Positions 51,979 to 61,722 of a stretch of DNA of 64,000 nucleotides are shown here, one piece after another. Position 1 is the first letter of the stretch. Each line of letters starts with the position of its first letter. Source of the stretch: Thiofaba sp049322715 (lineage in GTDB: Bacteria > Pseudomonadota > Gammaproteobacteria > Halothiobacillales > Halothiobacillaceae); contig JBMOQP010000011.1 in NCBI GenBank assembly GCA_049322715.1, positions 1 to 64,000 on the forward strand. The letters run 5' to 3'. Position numbers and translations under genes: made by a program. The notes below the pieces were generated by a model, which was not told the DNA's origin, ran no database searches, and was given only the letters and a program-made list of their open reading frames with translations.

Positions 51979-52437
51979 TCAGCTGGAGGAGGTGGATTGG
52001 AACTTCAGGCGCAGGGCGAACTCGTCCTGCACCCGCTGGTCTCGGCGGGCCGAACCCTGCGCGATGCTGGCGGAAAGCTTTTCTTCCACCTTCTGCAACC
52101 CGCGCGTGCGGGTCCGCTGCTCGTTCCATGCCTGGGCGAGCTGGGCGTGCTCCTTGGCCAGTCGATCGACCACCTGGCGCTGCTGCCGCACGGCTTCCTC
52201 GATGCGCGCCATGAAGGCACGGTAGTTCTGCAGGGCGAACACCCCCGCGCTGCCGCCGGGATTGAACGACAGGCGGGCGGCGTATTCGCGCTGGTATTCC
52301 TCCAGCAGGTTGAGGCGCTGTTGCTGCTCGTCCAGGCGGGCGCGCGCCTCGGTCATGCGGAGCGCGGCCTTGTCCTCCTCCTGGCGGGCGAAGTCGCTCA
52401 GGCGCTCGAGGCGTTGCTGTCGTTGCTGGTTCGTCAT
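51979..52437 (-). CDS. fliJ: Flagellar export chaperone FliJ
   Basis: A 152-residue coiled-coil protein that couples the FliI ATPase to the export gate. It is nearly all helix, rich in Q, R, E and A, with LLEEYQREYAARL near residue 43, which matches FliJ. I chose ATG 52437, which has AGAGG upstream; GTG 52443 is possible. It lies between fliI and fliK as usual, but a 30-nt hairpin repeat separates it from fliI. Confidence 0.85.
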   Translation of the reverse strand: MTNQQRQQRLERLSDFARQEEDKAALRMTEARARLDEQQQRLNLLEEYQREYAARLSFNPGGSAGVFALQNYRAFMARIEEAVRQQRQVVDRLAKEHAQLAQAWNEQRTRTRGLQKVEEKLSASIAQGSARRDQRVQDEFALRLKFQSTSSS

Positions 52438-52495
52438 GCGCACCTCTTGGTTGGAACAAGATTAATGCAGACGAGCGCGCACGTCATGCCCATAA

Positions 52496-52525
52496 GGGCA
52501 CCTCGAAAAACCTTTCGAGGTGCCC
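52496..52525 (+). repeat. 30-nt hairpin repeat, fliI-fliJ gap
   Basis: A perfect 13-bp stem (GGGCACCTCGAAA arm) with loop AACC. The same 30 nt, inverted and with one mismatch, occurs at 58141-58170 upstream of fliE, so the two bracket fliI-H-G-F-E. Confidence 0.85.
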
Positions 52526-52566
52526 GTGCGTCCCATGGATGGGGTTTGTCGAGATTCCCATAAATC

Positions 52567-53907
52567 TTAATGCTGCAAAAGGCTTTCCAGTGCCTCGATG
52601 CTTTCCGCCATGAGGCTGCCGTGGCGCAGGTCCTGGCGCAGGAACTCCTCCAGCCTGGGATGCATGTCGACCGCCGCGTCGATGCGGCTGTCGGTGCCGC
52701 GCCGGTAGGCACCGACGCTGATCAGGTCGCGGTTCTGGGTGTAGGTGGCGGCCAGCTGACGGAAGCTGAGGGCGGCATCGCGCTGCTCGTGCGGCACGAT
52801 GGCAGGCATCACGCGGCTGACCGAGGCCTCGACGTCGATCGCAGGGTAGCGGCCGGTCTCGGCGATCTCGCGCGAGAGCAGGATATGACCGTCGAGGATG
52901 GCGCGCGCGGCGTCGGCGATCGGGTCCTGCGGGTCGTCGCCCTCGGTCAGCACGGTGTAGAAGGCGGTGATCGAGCCGCCACCCTCCTCGCCGTTGCCCG
53001 CCCGCTCCACCAGCTGCGGCAGGCGGTAGAACACGGACGGCGGATAGCCCTTGGTGGCGGGTGGCTCGCCGATGGCGAGTCCGATCTCGCGCTGGGCCTG
53101 GGCGAAGCGGGTGAGCGAGTCGATCAGCAACAGCACGTTCAGGCCTTGGTCGCGGAAGTATTCGGCGATGCTGTGCGCAAGCCAGGAACCATGCAGCCTC
53201 ATCAGCGGCGAGGCGTCCGCCGGGGCGGCGACCACCACCGCGCGCTCCAGCCCTTCCGGGCCGAGGATCTCCTGCACGAACTCCTTCACCTCGCGGCCCC
53301 GCTCGCCGATCAGACCGACCACGATCACGTCGGCCCGGGTATAGCGCGTCATCATGCCGAGCAGGACGCTCTTGCCCACGCCAGAGCCCGCGAACAGGCC
53401 CATGCGCTGGCCGCGACCGACGGTGAGCAGCGCGTTGATCGCACGCACGCCGACGTCCAGCGGTTCACGCACCGGTGCCCGTCGCAGCGGGTTGATGGGA
53501 CGGCCGGTCAGGGGCACGGGGTCGCCCGGGGGAAGGGGCCCCTTGCCGTCCAGCGGGTGGCCGGAGCCGTCCAGCACGCGTCCGAGCAGGCCCATGCCCA
53601 CCCGCACCCCCATGCTGCGGCCGGTGGGGATGACGCGCGACTGCGGAGCCAGGCCCTGCGTGCCCTCGGTCGGCATCAGGTAGAGACGGTCGCCGGCAAA
53701 GCCGACCACCTCGGCCATCAGCTCCTGCCCCCCGGGGCTCACGATCCTGCACTGCTCACCCACCGGGGCATGGCAGCCCTCGGCCTCGAGGGTCAGGCCG
53801 ACCATACGGGTCAGCACCCCCTCGACCACCGGCCGGGGCGGATCCGGGAGATGCGCCGCCCGCTCGCGCAGGCGTTCCGCCATGCGCATGGCCAGGTCAT
53901 GCTTCAT
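52567..53907 (-). CDS. fliI: Flagellum-specific ATP synthase FliI
   Basis: The hexameric export ATPase. The 446-residue protein has Walker A GLFAGSGVGKSVLLG near residue 170, Walker B LLIDSLTRFAQAQREI near residue 255, and the FliI/YscN signature YPPSVFYRLPQLVERAG. Its ATG overlaps the fliH stop (ATGA). Confidence 0.96.
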   Translation of the reverse strand: MKHDLAMRMAERLRERAAHLPDPPRPVVEGVLTRMVGLTLEAEGCHAPVGEQCRIVSPGGQELMAEVVGFAGDRLYLMPTEGTQGLAPQSRVIPTGRSMGVRVGMGLLGRVLDGSGHPLDGKGPLPPGDPVPLTGRPINPLRRAPVREPLDVGVRAINALLTVGRGQRMGLFAGSGVGKSVLLGMMTRYTRADVIVVGLIGERGREVKEFVQEILGPEGLERAVVVAAPADASPLMRLHGSWLAHSIAEYFRDQGLNVLLLIDSLTRFAQAQREIGLAIGEPPATKGYPPSVFYRLPQLVERAGNGEEGGGSITAFYTVLTEGDDPQDPIADAARAILDGHILLSREIAETGRYPAIDVEASVSRVMPAIVPHEQRDAALSFRQLAATYTQNRDLISVGAYRRGTDSRIDAAVDMHPRLEEFLRQDLRHGSLMAESIEALESLLQH

Positions 53908-54713
53908 GCCCCCACTTCTCCACCGCTGCCGTCATCCACTCCCCGCGGGGAGGTGCCCCGTGCCTCCTCGCCAAGCACGCTGGACACGAGCTGGGCGATG
54001 CGCCGCTCGAGGGTGGCGTCCACCCTCGAGTTGGAGGTGACGACCACGCAGCCGCCGCGGGAGATGGCGCCGTCCTCCTCGATGCGCCAGAACGAGCCGG
54101 GGGAGTGGATGGTGGCGCGGACCAGGGCGGCATCCTCGGGGTGGAGATGGACGACGACCTCGCGCGCCGCCGTGGGCAGGGCGCCGAGCGCCTCGCGCAC
54201 GACGGGGATGATCTCGTCCGGCTGGGTCTTCATCTCCCGCCGGACCAGCTGCTTGGCGAGGGCCAGTGCCAATTCGAGCAGGGCGGTCTCGAGCTCGCCC
54301 TCGGCAGCCTCCAGCGGCTGGGTCAGGCTGGTCACCAGCTCCTGCCAGCGGTCCGCCCGCGCCACAATCTCCGCCTGCCCGGCCGCCAGCCCCTCCGCAT
54401 GGCCGGCGCGATAGCCTTCCTCCCAGGCCTCCCGCTGGATGGCCTCGATCTCCTCGGCCGTGGGCAGGGCGGGCGGAGGCGTCACCACCTCCTCGACCGT
54501 GACCCCCTCGGCCGCAACAACGCCGTCGGGAGCGGCGTTGGGTCGCGAAGCGACACCCGAAGGGCGGAATCCAGGGATGGATTCCGCCGCCTGGACAGGC
54601 TGCTCGCCGGCCTCGGCCGGCGCGTCCATGGAGGGCGGCCGCCACGTGGTCACCGGTCGGCCGCCCACATCCAGCAGACGCGGGGCCTTGCCCGTGGCCT
54701 GGATCGCGCTCAT
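53904..54713 (-). CDS. fliH: Flagellar export regulator FliH with in-frame repeat insertion
   Basis: FliH binds and regulates FliI. The 269-residue product has the typical GYRAGHAEGLAAGQAEI segment near residue 108 and a C-terminal RREMKTQPDEIIPVV followed by HPEDAALVR. Residues about 42-65 (ESIPGFRPSGVASRPNAAPDG) are encoded by the three-hairpin cassette at 54518-54588, inserted in the variable N-terminal region without breaking the frame. I chose ATG 54713; the frame continues upstream only through repeat copy H. Confidence 0.88.
   Translation of the reverse strand: MSAIQATGKAPRLLDVGGRPVTTWRPPSMDAPAEAGEQPVQAAESIPGFRPSGVASRPNAAPDGVVAAEGVTVEEVVTPPPALPTAEEIEAIQREAWEEGYRAGHAEGLAAGQAEIVARADRWQELVTSLTQPLEAAEGELETALLELALALAKQLVRREMKTQPDEIIPVVREALGALPTAAREVVVHLHPEDAALVRATIHSPGSFWRIEEDGAISRGGCVVVTSNSRVDATLERRIAQLVSSVLGEEARGTSPRGVDDGSGGEVGA
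54518..54588 (+). repeat. Three-hairpin cassette, copy 3 (in frame inside fliH)
   Basis: AACGCCG with CGGCGTT, GGGTCGC with GCGACACCC around GAA, and a perfect 10-bp stem GGCGGAATCC/GGATTCCGCC (54563-54588) with loop AGGGAT. All three are in the order of copy 1. The length is compatible with the reading frame of fliH. Confidence 0.85.
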
Positions 54714-54719
54714 GGCGCA

Positions 54720-54858
54720 CCGATTCGCCAGGCTCTCGACGGCCGCACCCCGAAGGGGCTTCCGGCATGGATGCCGGAAGGGACCGAGAGGAGGGACCAA
54801 CGAATCGGTCGTTGCTCCGCGGGAGCAAGCCCGGAGGGGGCCAGCCAGGGATGGCTGG
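54720..54858 (-). repeat. Dispersed hairpin repeat, copy H (minus orientation, between fliG and fliH)
   Basis: It fills most of the 175-nt gap inside the flagellar operon. On the minus strand: CCAGCC/GGCTGG with loop ATCCCT (54841-54858), TTGCTCC/GGAGCAA, the CCTCCTCTC box, CTTCCGGC/GCCGGAAG with loop ATCCAT (54759-54780), CCCCTTCGGGG and a GTCGAGAGC tail. CCGATTCG (54720-54727) can pair with CGAATCGG (54801-54808) to close part of it. It would be transcribed with fliG and fliH. Confidence 0.85.
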
Positions 54859-54888
54859 CATCCACCCTCACCCAATCAGCCCGCGCCA

Positions 54889-55941
54889 TCACACCATCTC
54901 CTCGCCACCGCCCAGGTTGATCTTGCCTTCGTCGGCCATGCGGCGGGCGATCTGCAGGATCTCCTTCTGCGCCGCCTCGACCTCGCTCAGCTTCACCGGC
55001 CCCATCGCATCCAGATCGTCACGCATCATCTCCGCCGCGCGCTTGGACATGTTCTTGAAGAACTTGTCGCGCAGATCCTGATCGGAGGCCTTGAGCGCAA
55101 GCAACAGCTTGTCGGTGGGCAGCTCGCGCAGCAGGGTCTGTATGCTGCGGTCGTCGACGTCGATGAGGTTGGCGAACACGAACATGAGATCCTCGATCTG
55201 CGTCCCCACATCCACGTCGACCCCCTTGATCTCCTCCATGATCCGGCTCTCGATGCTGCTCTCGATGTTGTTGAGGATGCTGGCCGCCACGCGCACGCCA
55301 CCCACCTTGGATGACTTGCCGCCCAGCTCGCCGGTGGCCTGCATCTCCATGATGTCGTCCAGTTCGATCAGGGCCTGCGGAGGGATGGAGTCGAGCGTGG
55401 CCACGCGCATGATGATGTCGCTGCGGGTGTTCTCCGGCAGCATGGACAGCACCTCGGCCGCCTGCTCGCCTTCCAGGTGGGAGAGCACGGTGGCGATGAT
55501 CTGCGGGTGCTCGTAGCGGATGATCTCGGCGATCGAGCGCGCATCCATCCACTTCAGCGATTCCAACGTCTTGCCGCCGGTACCTCCCATCAGGATGCGG
55601 TCCATCAAGCTCTCGGCGCGGTCCTCGCCCAGCGCCCCGATCAGCACCTTGCGGATGTAGTCCGAGGCGCCGAGCGCGAGGCCCGTCTGGCCCTCCATGT
55701 CGGCGATGAAGCGGTCGACCACAGCCTGCACGTGTGGCCGGGTGATATTCGGAATGACGGCCATGGCCTTGCCGATCTTCTGCACCTCGACCGGGTCCAG
55801 TTCGCGGAAGATGCTGGAGGCGGCTTGTTCGCCCAGCACCATCAGCAGGATCGCCACCTTCTCGGCCCCCTTGAGCCCGACGAGGGGATCGGGGGCCGGG
55901 GAGCCCTCGCCCCCGGGGCCGGTAGTGATGTTATCGCTCAT
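54889..55941 (-). CDS. fliG: Flagellar motor switch protein FliG
   Basis: A C-ring rotor protein on the cytoplasmic face. The 350-residue protein has KGAEKVAILLMVLGEQAAS near residue 24, the EHPQ motif (IRYEHPQIIATVLSHL) and the C-terminal torque helix with FKNMSKRAAEMMRDDLD. It overlaps fliF by 11 nt. Confidence 0.96.
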   Translation of the reverse strand: MSDNITTGPGGEGSPAPDPLVGLKGAEKVAILLMVLGEQAASSIFRELDPVEVQKIGKAMAVIPNITRPHVQAVVDRFIADMEGQTGLALGASDYIRKVLIGALGEDRAESLMDRILMGGTGGKTLESLKWMDARSIAEIIRYEHPQIIATVLSHLEGEQAAEVLSMLPENTRSDIIMRVATLDSIPPQALIELDDIMEMQATGELGGKSSKVGGVRVAASILNNIESSIESRIMEEIKGVDVDVGTQIEDLMFVFANLIDVDDRSIQTLLRELPTDKLLLALKASDQDLRDKFFKNMSKRAAEMMRDDLDAMGPVKLSEVEAAQKEILQIARRMADEGKINLGGGEEMV

Positions 55942-57727
55942 CTTCGCGCGTCCACTGTTTGATCACGGTTGCCACCAGGCGCGGGTCGCGCTCGACCAGC
56001 TTGCGCAGGTGCTCGATCTTCTGCATGTAGCCCTCGGCACCCGGCAGCATGGCGAGCAGGCCCTCCTCTTCCTCGGCCACTTCCGCCAGCGCCTTGGCCG
56101 CCGCCTCCTCGGCAACCGCCTCGCCGGTGACCATTCCCGGCAGGGCCAGCTGCTCTCCGGCAGGCGGCAGGGCGGCCATCTCGCCCAGCTGGGGCTCCTC
56201 GCGCTTCTTCTCGCCCAGCAGGGCGCGCAGCAGGGGACGCGCCACCACAAGGAAGACGATCAGTGCGGCCAGGCCAAGGAGCAGCTGCTTGGCGGCATCC
56301 CAGACCCAGGGCTGGGTGTAGAGCGGAGCCTCTGCTACCAGCTCCTCGCCGGTGAACGACACATTGCTGACGGTCACGCGGTCGCCCCGCTGCTCGTCGA
56401 AGCCGACGGCCTCCTTCACCAGCTGGGTGAACTTCGCCAGCTCCTCGTCGGACAGGGGCTTGCGCTCAGCGGTGCCGCCCTCGCCGACGACCACACGATC
56501 ATCCAGGACCACGGCCACGGTCAAGCGCTTGACCTCCCCCGGAGCCACCTTCGTGTGCTGGATGTCACGGTCGAGCTCGAAATTGCGGGTCTGAGTCTTG
56601 TTGCTCTGCGCCGGCATCTGCAGCATCTGCATGTACTGCTGCGGATTGAGCAGGGGCTGCGGGCCGATGCCGTTGCCCCCTGGCGGCGTGGTCGTGCCAC
56701 CGCCTGGCGGCTGGTTGGTCAGCGCCCCGGGCACGCCGCCAAGGGCATTGCCGCTGCCCACGGTGTTCATCTGGTCGCTCAGCTGCTCGCTGCGCACCCT
56801 GCCCTCGCCCGGGCCGTAGCGCTCGCTGGTGCCCTCGCGCTCCGAGAAGTCCAGCTCGGCATTGACCTGCGCCCGCACGCGCCCGGCACCGAGCAGCGGT
56901 TGCAGCAGCTGCTCGACCCGGGCGACATAGCTCTGCTCCATGCGGCGGCGGTACTCGAACTGCCGGCCGTTGAGCGCCACGCCGCTGGTGGCGATGTCCT
57001 CGCTCAGCAGTCGGCCAGTCTGGTCAACCACGGTCACGTCCGCGGCCTTCATGTTCGGCACGCTGGCCGCCACCAGATTGACGATGGACTGGACCTGCGC
57101 CGGCTCCAGCGTGCGCCCGGGATAGAGCTTGACCACCACCGAGGCGGTCGCAGGCATGCGATCGCGCACGAACACCGACTGCTTCGGCATGGCCAGGTGC
57201 ACACGCGCGGTATCGACCGGGTTGAGGGAGGCGATGGTCGCCGCCAGCTCGTTTTCCAGCGCGTTCTGGTAGCGCGCGGTCTCCATGAACTGGCTGACCC
57301 CAAGGCTCTGCTCCTTGTGCAGGGCGTCGAAGCCAATCGGCGCCCCGCCCGGCAGCCCCTGACCCGCGAGCTGCAGCCTGACCTCGTGCAGGCGCTCGGC
57401 AGGCACCATGATCTGGCCGGTCGCCCGGTCGATCTCGAACTGGATCCCCGTGGTGCGCAGCGCATCGGCCACCTGGGCGGCATCCTGCGGGGCCATGCTC
57501 CCGTACAGCGGCTGCATGCCGCCGTCCTTGCCCGACCACAGGAAAAAGCCGAGCCCGAAACTGATCAGGGCGGCAAGGCCGATCAGCGCCCCCAGCTGGC
57601 GAAAGCTCTTCGACTGGGTGACCGCCTCGACCTGCTCAAGCCAGGCCGGACGACCGGCGCCCTTGACGCCCCCGGCCGCCGGATCCGCCAGCATGGACTG
57701 ATTCGCTGTTTGTGCCTGTTCGGCCAT
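55931..57727 (-). CDS. fliF: Flagellar MS-ring protein FliF
   Basis: It builds the MS ring in the inner membrane. The 598-residue protein has a first membrane helix near residue 38-55, the ring-building motifs with VHLAMPKQSVFVRD near residue 168 and ASVVVKLYPGRTL, a second helix near residue 470-490 (LLLGLAALIVFLVVARPLL), and a C-terminal FliG-binding tail ending KQWTRED. It is followed by fliG with an 11-nt overlap. Confidence 0.96.
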   Translation of the reverse strand: MAEQAQTANQSMLADPAAGGVKGAGRPAWLEQVEAVTQSKSFRQLGALIGLAALISFGLGFFLWSGKDGGMQPLYGSMAPQDAAQVADALRTTGIQFEIDRATGQIMVPAERLHEVRLQLAGQGLPGGAPIGFDALHKEQSLGVSQFMETARYQNALENELAATIASLNPVDTARVHLAMPKQSVFVRDRMPATASVVVKLYPGRTLEPAQVQSIVNLVAASVPNMKAADVTVVDQTGRLLSEDIATSGVALNGRQFEYRRRMEQSYVARVEQLLQPLLGAGRVRAQVNAELDFSEREGTSERYGPGEGRVRSEQLSDQMNTVGSGNALGGVPGALTNQPPGGGTTTPPGGNGIGPQPLLNPQQYMQMLQMPAQSNKTQTRNFELDRDIQHTKVAPGEVKRLTVAVVLDDRVVVGEGGTAERKPLSDEELAKFTQLVKEAVGFDEQRGDRVTVSNVSFTGEELVAEAPLYTQPWVWDAAKQLLLGLAALIVFLVVARPLLRALLGEKKREEPQLGEMAALPPAGEQLALPGMVTGEAVAEEAAAKALAEVAEEEEGLLAMLPGAEGYMQKIEHLRKLVERDPRLVATVIKQWTREDER

Positions 57728-57752
57728 GGTCAGTGCTCCGCTTCAACCTGCC

Positions 57753-58085
57753 TCAAACCGGCATGTTCATGATGTCCTGATAGGCCGTGACCAGCTTGTT
57801 GCGCACCTGGGTCACGGCGGTGAAGGCCAGGCTGGCCTTCTGGTCGGCGATCATGACCTGCGTCAAGTCCACGTCGCGGTCGCCGGCCTCGAAACGGGCC
57901 TTCAGCTGGCTGGAGGCCGCCTGCACGCCGTTCACACCGTCAACCGCCCGTCGCAGGAGGGAGGCGAAGTCATCCCCGCCGGCGACACGCGCAGCCTCGG
58001 CGCTTCCCAGCTGCAGGTTGTTCGCGGCCTGCGCGCGCATGGCGCGCATCTGGCTCAGGACCTGGTCGATGTTCATGTCGCTCAT
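57753..58085 (-). CDS. fliE: Flagellar hook-basal body protein FliE
   Basis: FliE joins the MS ring to the rod. The 110-residue protein ends LAFTAVTQVRNKLVTAYQDIMNMPV-like (VRNKLVTAYQDIMNMPV), the universal FliE signature. I chose ATG 58085 (MSDMNIDQ), with GGAG seven bases upstream, giving a normal length. It is the first gene of the operon, 34 nt after a sigma-54 promoter. Confidence 0.93.
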   Translation of the reverse strand: MSDMNIDQVLSQMRAMRAQAANNLQLGSAEAARVAGGDDFASLLRRAVDGVNGVQAASSQLKARFEAGDRDVDLTQVMIADQKASLAFTAVTQVRNKLVTAYQDIMNMPV

Positions 58086-58118
58086 GTTGGGCTCCGGCAT
58101 GCATTGTCATGAACTCCA

Positions 58119-58134
58119 AGCATGAAGCGGGCCA
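58119..58134 (-). promoter_or_regulatory. Sigma-54 promoter of the fliE operon
   Basis: On the minus strand the sequence TGGCCCGCTTCATGCT fits the -24/-12 consensus (TGGCAC, five bases, TTGC) with GG and GC exactly 10 nt apart and two mismatches. It lies 34 nt upstream of the fliE start. FleQ/FlrA-type activators drive such promoters in related flagellar systems. Confidence 0.78.
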
Positions 58135-58140
58135 AATTTC

Positions 58141-58170
58141 GGGAACCTCGAAAGGTTTTTCGAGGTGCCC
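58141..58170 (-). repeat. 30-nt hairpin repeat upstream of fliE
   Basis: It is the inverted partner of 52496-52525 (29 of 30 positions). It lies 7 nt upstream of the sigma-54 promoter, where it could insulate the promoter from chemoreceptor-gene readthrough. Confidence 0.85.
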
Positions 58171-58205
58171 TTTCATCACTGGGCCGCACGGGCGAAGGGA
58201 GCGAC

Positions 58206-58232
58206 AATAAAAAGGCGGCCGATGGCCGCCTT
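58206..58232 (-). terminator. Terminator of the chemoreceptor gene
   Basis: A perfect 9-bp stem AAGGCGGCC/GGCCGCCTT with a three-base loop (58212-58232), followed on the minus strand by a T-rich tract (TTTTTATT). It lies 19 nt after the chemoreceptor stop. Confidence 0.85.
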
Positions 58233-58251
58233 GAGACGCAGTTGCAGTGGG

Positions 58252-59913
58252 TCAGACGCGGAACTGCCTGACCAACCCCTGCAGCGACTCGGCCAGCCGC
58301 GCGAGCTCCTCGCTGCCGCGCACGGTGCTCTGCACCTCCTGGGTCGCGCCGTGGGCCAGACCGGAGATGTTGGTCACGCTGCGCGAGATTTCCTCCGCCA
58401 CCTCGCTCTGCTGCTCCGTGGCATGGGCGATCTGGGCGGTCATGTCGTTGATGCGCTCGATGGCCTCGGTGATGGCGACCAGCGCCTCGCCGGCCTGCTG
58501 GGCCTGCTCCACGCTCTCCCGCGCCCGCGCCTGCCCAGCCTGCATGACCTCCGCAGCCTCGCCGGTACGCAGCTGCAGGGACTCGATCATCTGCTGGATC
58601 TCCTGGGTCGAGGCCTGGGTCTTGCTGGCGAGGTTGCGCACCTCGTCCGCCACCACCGCGAACCCTCGCCCCTGCTCGCCGGCGCGGGCGGCCTCGATCG
58701 CTGCGTTCAGGGCCAGCAGGTTGGTCTGCTCGGCGATGCCGCGGATCACGTCCACCACCATGCCGATGCGGTTGCCATCCTGCTCGAGCTGGCGGATCAC
58801 CTGCGCGGCCTGCTCGATTTCGCCGGCCAGGGTCTGGATCGACTCCGCGCTCTGGCTCACCACCTGGCGGCCGTTCATGGCCTGGGTCTCGGCCGTGCTG
58901 GTGTTGTGCGCGGCATGCTGCGCGTTCTGCGCCACCTCCTGGATCGAGGCGGCCATCTCGTGCATGGCGGCTGCCACCTGGCTGATCTCCGCCTCCTGCT
59001 GGTTGGTGGAGCGCAGCACCTGGTCGGCCGTGCGCTCAACCTCCTGCGAGGACTGGCGCAGGGCGTTGGCCGAGCTGGAGACACGCACCATGCTTTCCTG
59101 GAACTTGCCCAGCATCGCGTTCAGCGAGGCCGCGACCGTGCCCAGCTCGTCCGCGTGGTCGTACTTCACCCGGCGGCGCAGGTCGCCGTCCTGCTCGATC
59201 TCGCGGATGGTGCCGCGCAGCAGGGTCACGGGCTGCCTGATGCCCTGGGAGATGAGGAAGAACAGCAGCTGGCCGATCACGGTCACGAGGCCGGTGGCGA
59301 CGATTTGCACCGTGCGCAGGAAGGACTTGCTCGCCTCCGCCTCGGCGGAGACCTTGTCCAGGTAGCTGGAGATATCGTGCTCAAGACGTCCCATGCTCTC
59401 GGCCGACTTGGCATAGAGCGACTTGGTCACATGGCCATATTCAAGCCAGCTTCTGCGCAGCAGCTCCTCGCTCCGATCCGACGTGCCCAGCTTGGTCACG
59501 ATGCGATTCCCTTCCGCCATGAACGCCAGGGTGTCCGTGCGAGCCTGCGCAAGCGAGGATTCGAGCGTGGCGAACTCATCGCCCCCCCGCTGGCCCTTGA
59601 TCTTGACCAGCAGGTTCTGGAGCTCGTCGAAGGAGGCCATGGCCGTGCGTTCCCGCGCTTCCATGAGGGCGAAGGTCTGGGCGTAGTCGTCGCCGAGGAA
59701 GATGTGCTTGACCAGGCGGCCGTAGTCATTGCGGTCACGATCGACCAACAGGGCATAGCGCTCGATCGGTTCGCCGAGCTTGCTGTAGGCCTCGAAATGC
59801 GAGGCGAACTTCCCCACGTAGATCCAGATGGTCGCGGCAATCACCAGATTGCCGACGATCACGATCATCGCGAGCAGGTTCAGGCGGCCCCGAATCGTCA
59901 GATTGTTGAGCAT
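58252..59913 (-). CDS. Methyl-accepting chemotaxis protein
   Basis: A 553-residue transmembrane chemoreceptor. A first helix lies near residues 13-33, a helical periplasmic ligand domain (about 35-195), a second helix near 200-220, a HAMP domain after it, and the signalling tip GIAEQTNLLALNAAIEAARAGE-like text near residue 385 (EQTNLLALNAAIEAARAGE). No C-terminal pentapeptide for CheR is seen. ATG 59913 is preferred because the sigma-54 element would leave the alternative ATG 59937 at about the transcription start. Confidence 0.92.
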   Translation of the reverse strand: MLNNLTIRGRLNLLAMIVIVGNLVIAATIWIYVGKFASHFEAYSKLGEPIERYALLVDRDRNDYGRLVKHIFLGDDYAQTFALMEARERTAMASFDELQNLLVKIKGQRGGDEFATLESSLAQARTDTLAFMAEGNRIVTKLGTSDRSEELLRRSWLEYGHVTKSLYAKSAESMGRLEHDISSYLDKVSAEAEASKSFLRTVQIVATGLVTVIGQLLFFLISQGIRQPVTLLRGTIREIEQDGDLRRRVKYDHADELGTVAASLNAMLGKFQESMVRVSSSANALRQSSQEVERTADQVLRSTNQQEAEISQVAAAMHEMAASIQEVAQNAQHAAHNTSTAETQAMNGRQVVSQSAESIQTLAGEIEQAAQVIRQLEQDGNRIGMVVDVIRGIAEQTNLLALNAAIEAARAGEQGRGFAVVADEVRNLASKTQASTQEIQQMIESLQLRTGEAAEVMQAGQARARESVEQAQQAGEALVAITEAIERINDMTAQIAHATEQQSEVAEEISRSVTNISGLAHGATQEVQSTVRGSEELARLAESLQGLVRQFRV

Positions 59914-59950
59914 GGTGTGATGTCCCCGTTGTTTCATCGTGAGGGGCTCA

Positions 59951-59966
59951 AGCAGGAAGCGTGCCG
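59951..59966 (-). promoter_or_regulatory. Sigma-54 promoter of the chemoreceptor gene
   Basis: On the minus strand cGGCACGCTTCCTGCT matches the -24/-12 consensus with correct GG-GC spacing and two mismatches (C for T at the first base, C for T before TGC). It lies in the 60-nt gap between the regulator and the chemoreceptor, about 38 nt upstream of ATG 59913. Confidence 0.75.
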
Positions 59967-59973
59967 TTTTTTC

Positions 59974-61434
<1,461 letters not shown>

Positions 61435-61722
61435 CCCTCCCCTGCTGTGCTATGTTCTCGAAGGCATGGAACGACCCGTCGACGCAAACCGTGAACGGCC
61501 CGCCCGCGATCCGGTCCATGCTAGTCATTGATTGCATAAGCCCGCCGCGGCAGCGACACATCTCTGTGTCTTGCCCTGTTGAACACTGCGTGTTCCATCG
61601 CTGTCCCTGACGGCGATTTGGCATGTGCCGCGGCGGGGCGAGTTGCCGCAGGGCAGAACCGCCCTCGTGCAACCTCCTGGCAGGGGCCGAGTTAACCACC
61701 CACCCTCGAGGATGTCAAAACC
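61435..61722. promoter_or_regulatory. Divergent control region with two dyads
   Basis: This 288-nt gap separates the divergent regulator and FliK-like genes. It contains two perfect 6-bp dyads: GACACA with TGTGTC (61555-61570) and GAACAC with GTGTTC (61581-61595). On the minus strand TTGACA is followed 17 nt later by TTAACT (around 61710-61682), a weak sigma-70-like promoter for the regulator. No gene is seen. Confidence 0.4.

Noticed and set aside
54714..54875. An upstream extension of fliH
   Set aside because: The extra codons come from repeat copy H. The sequence is not FliH-like and a good ATG is at 54713.
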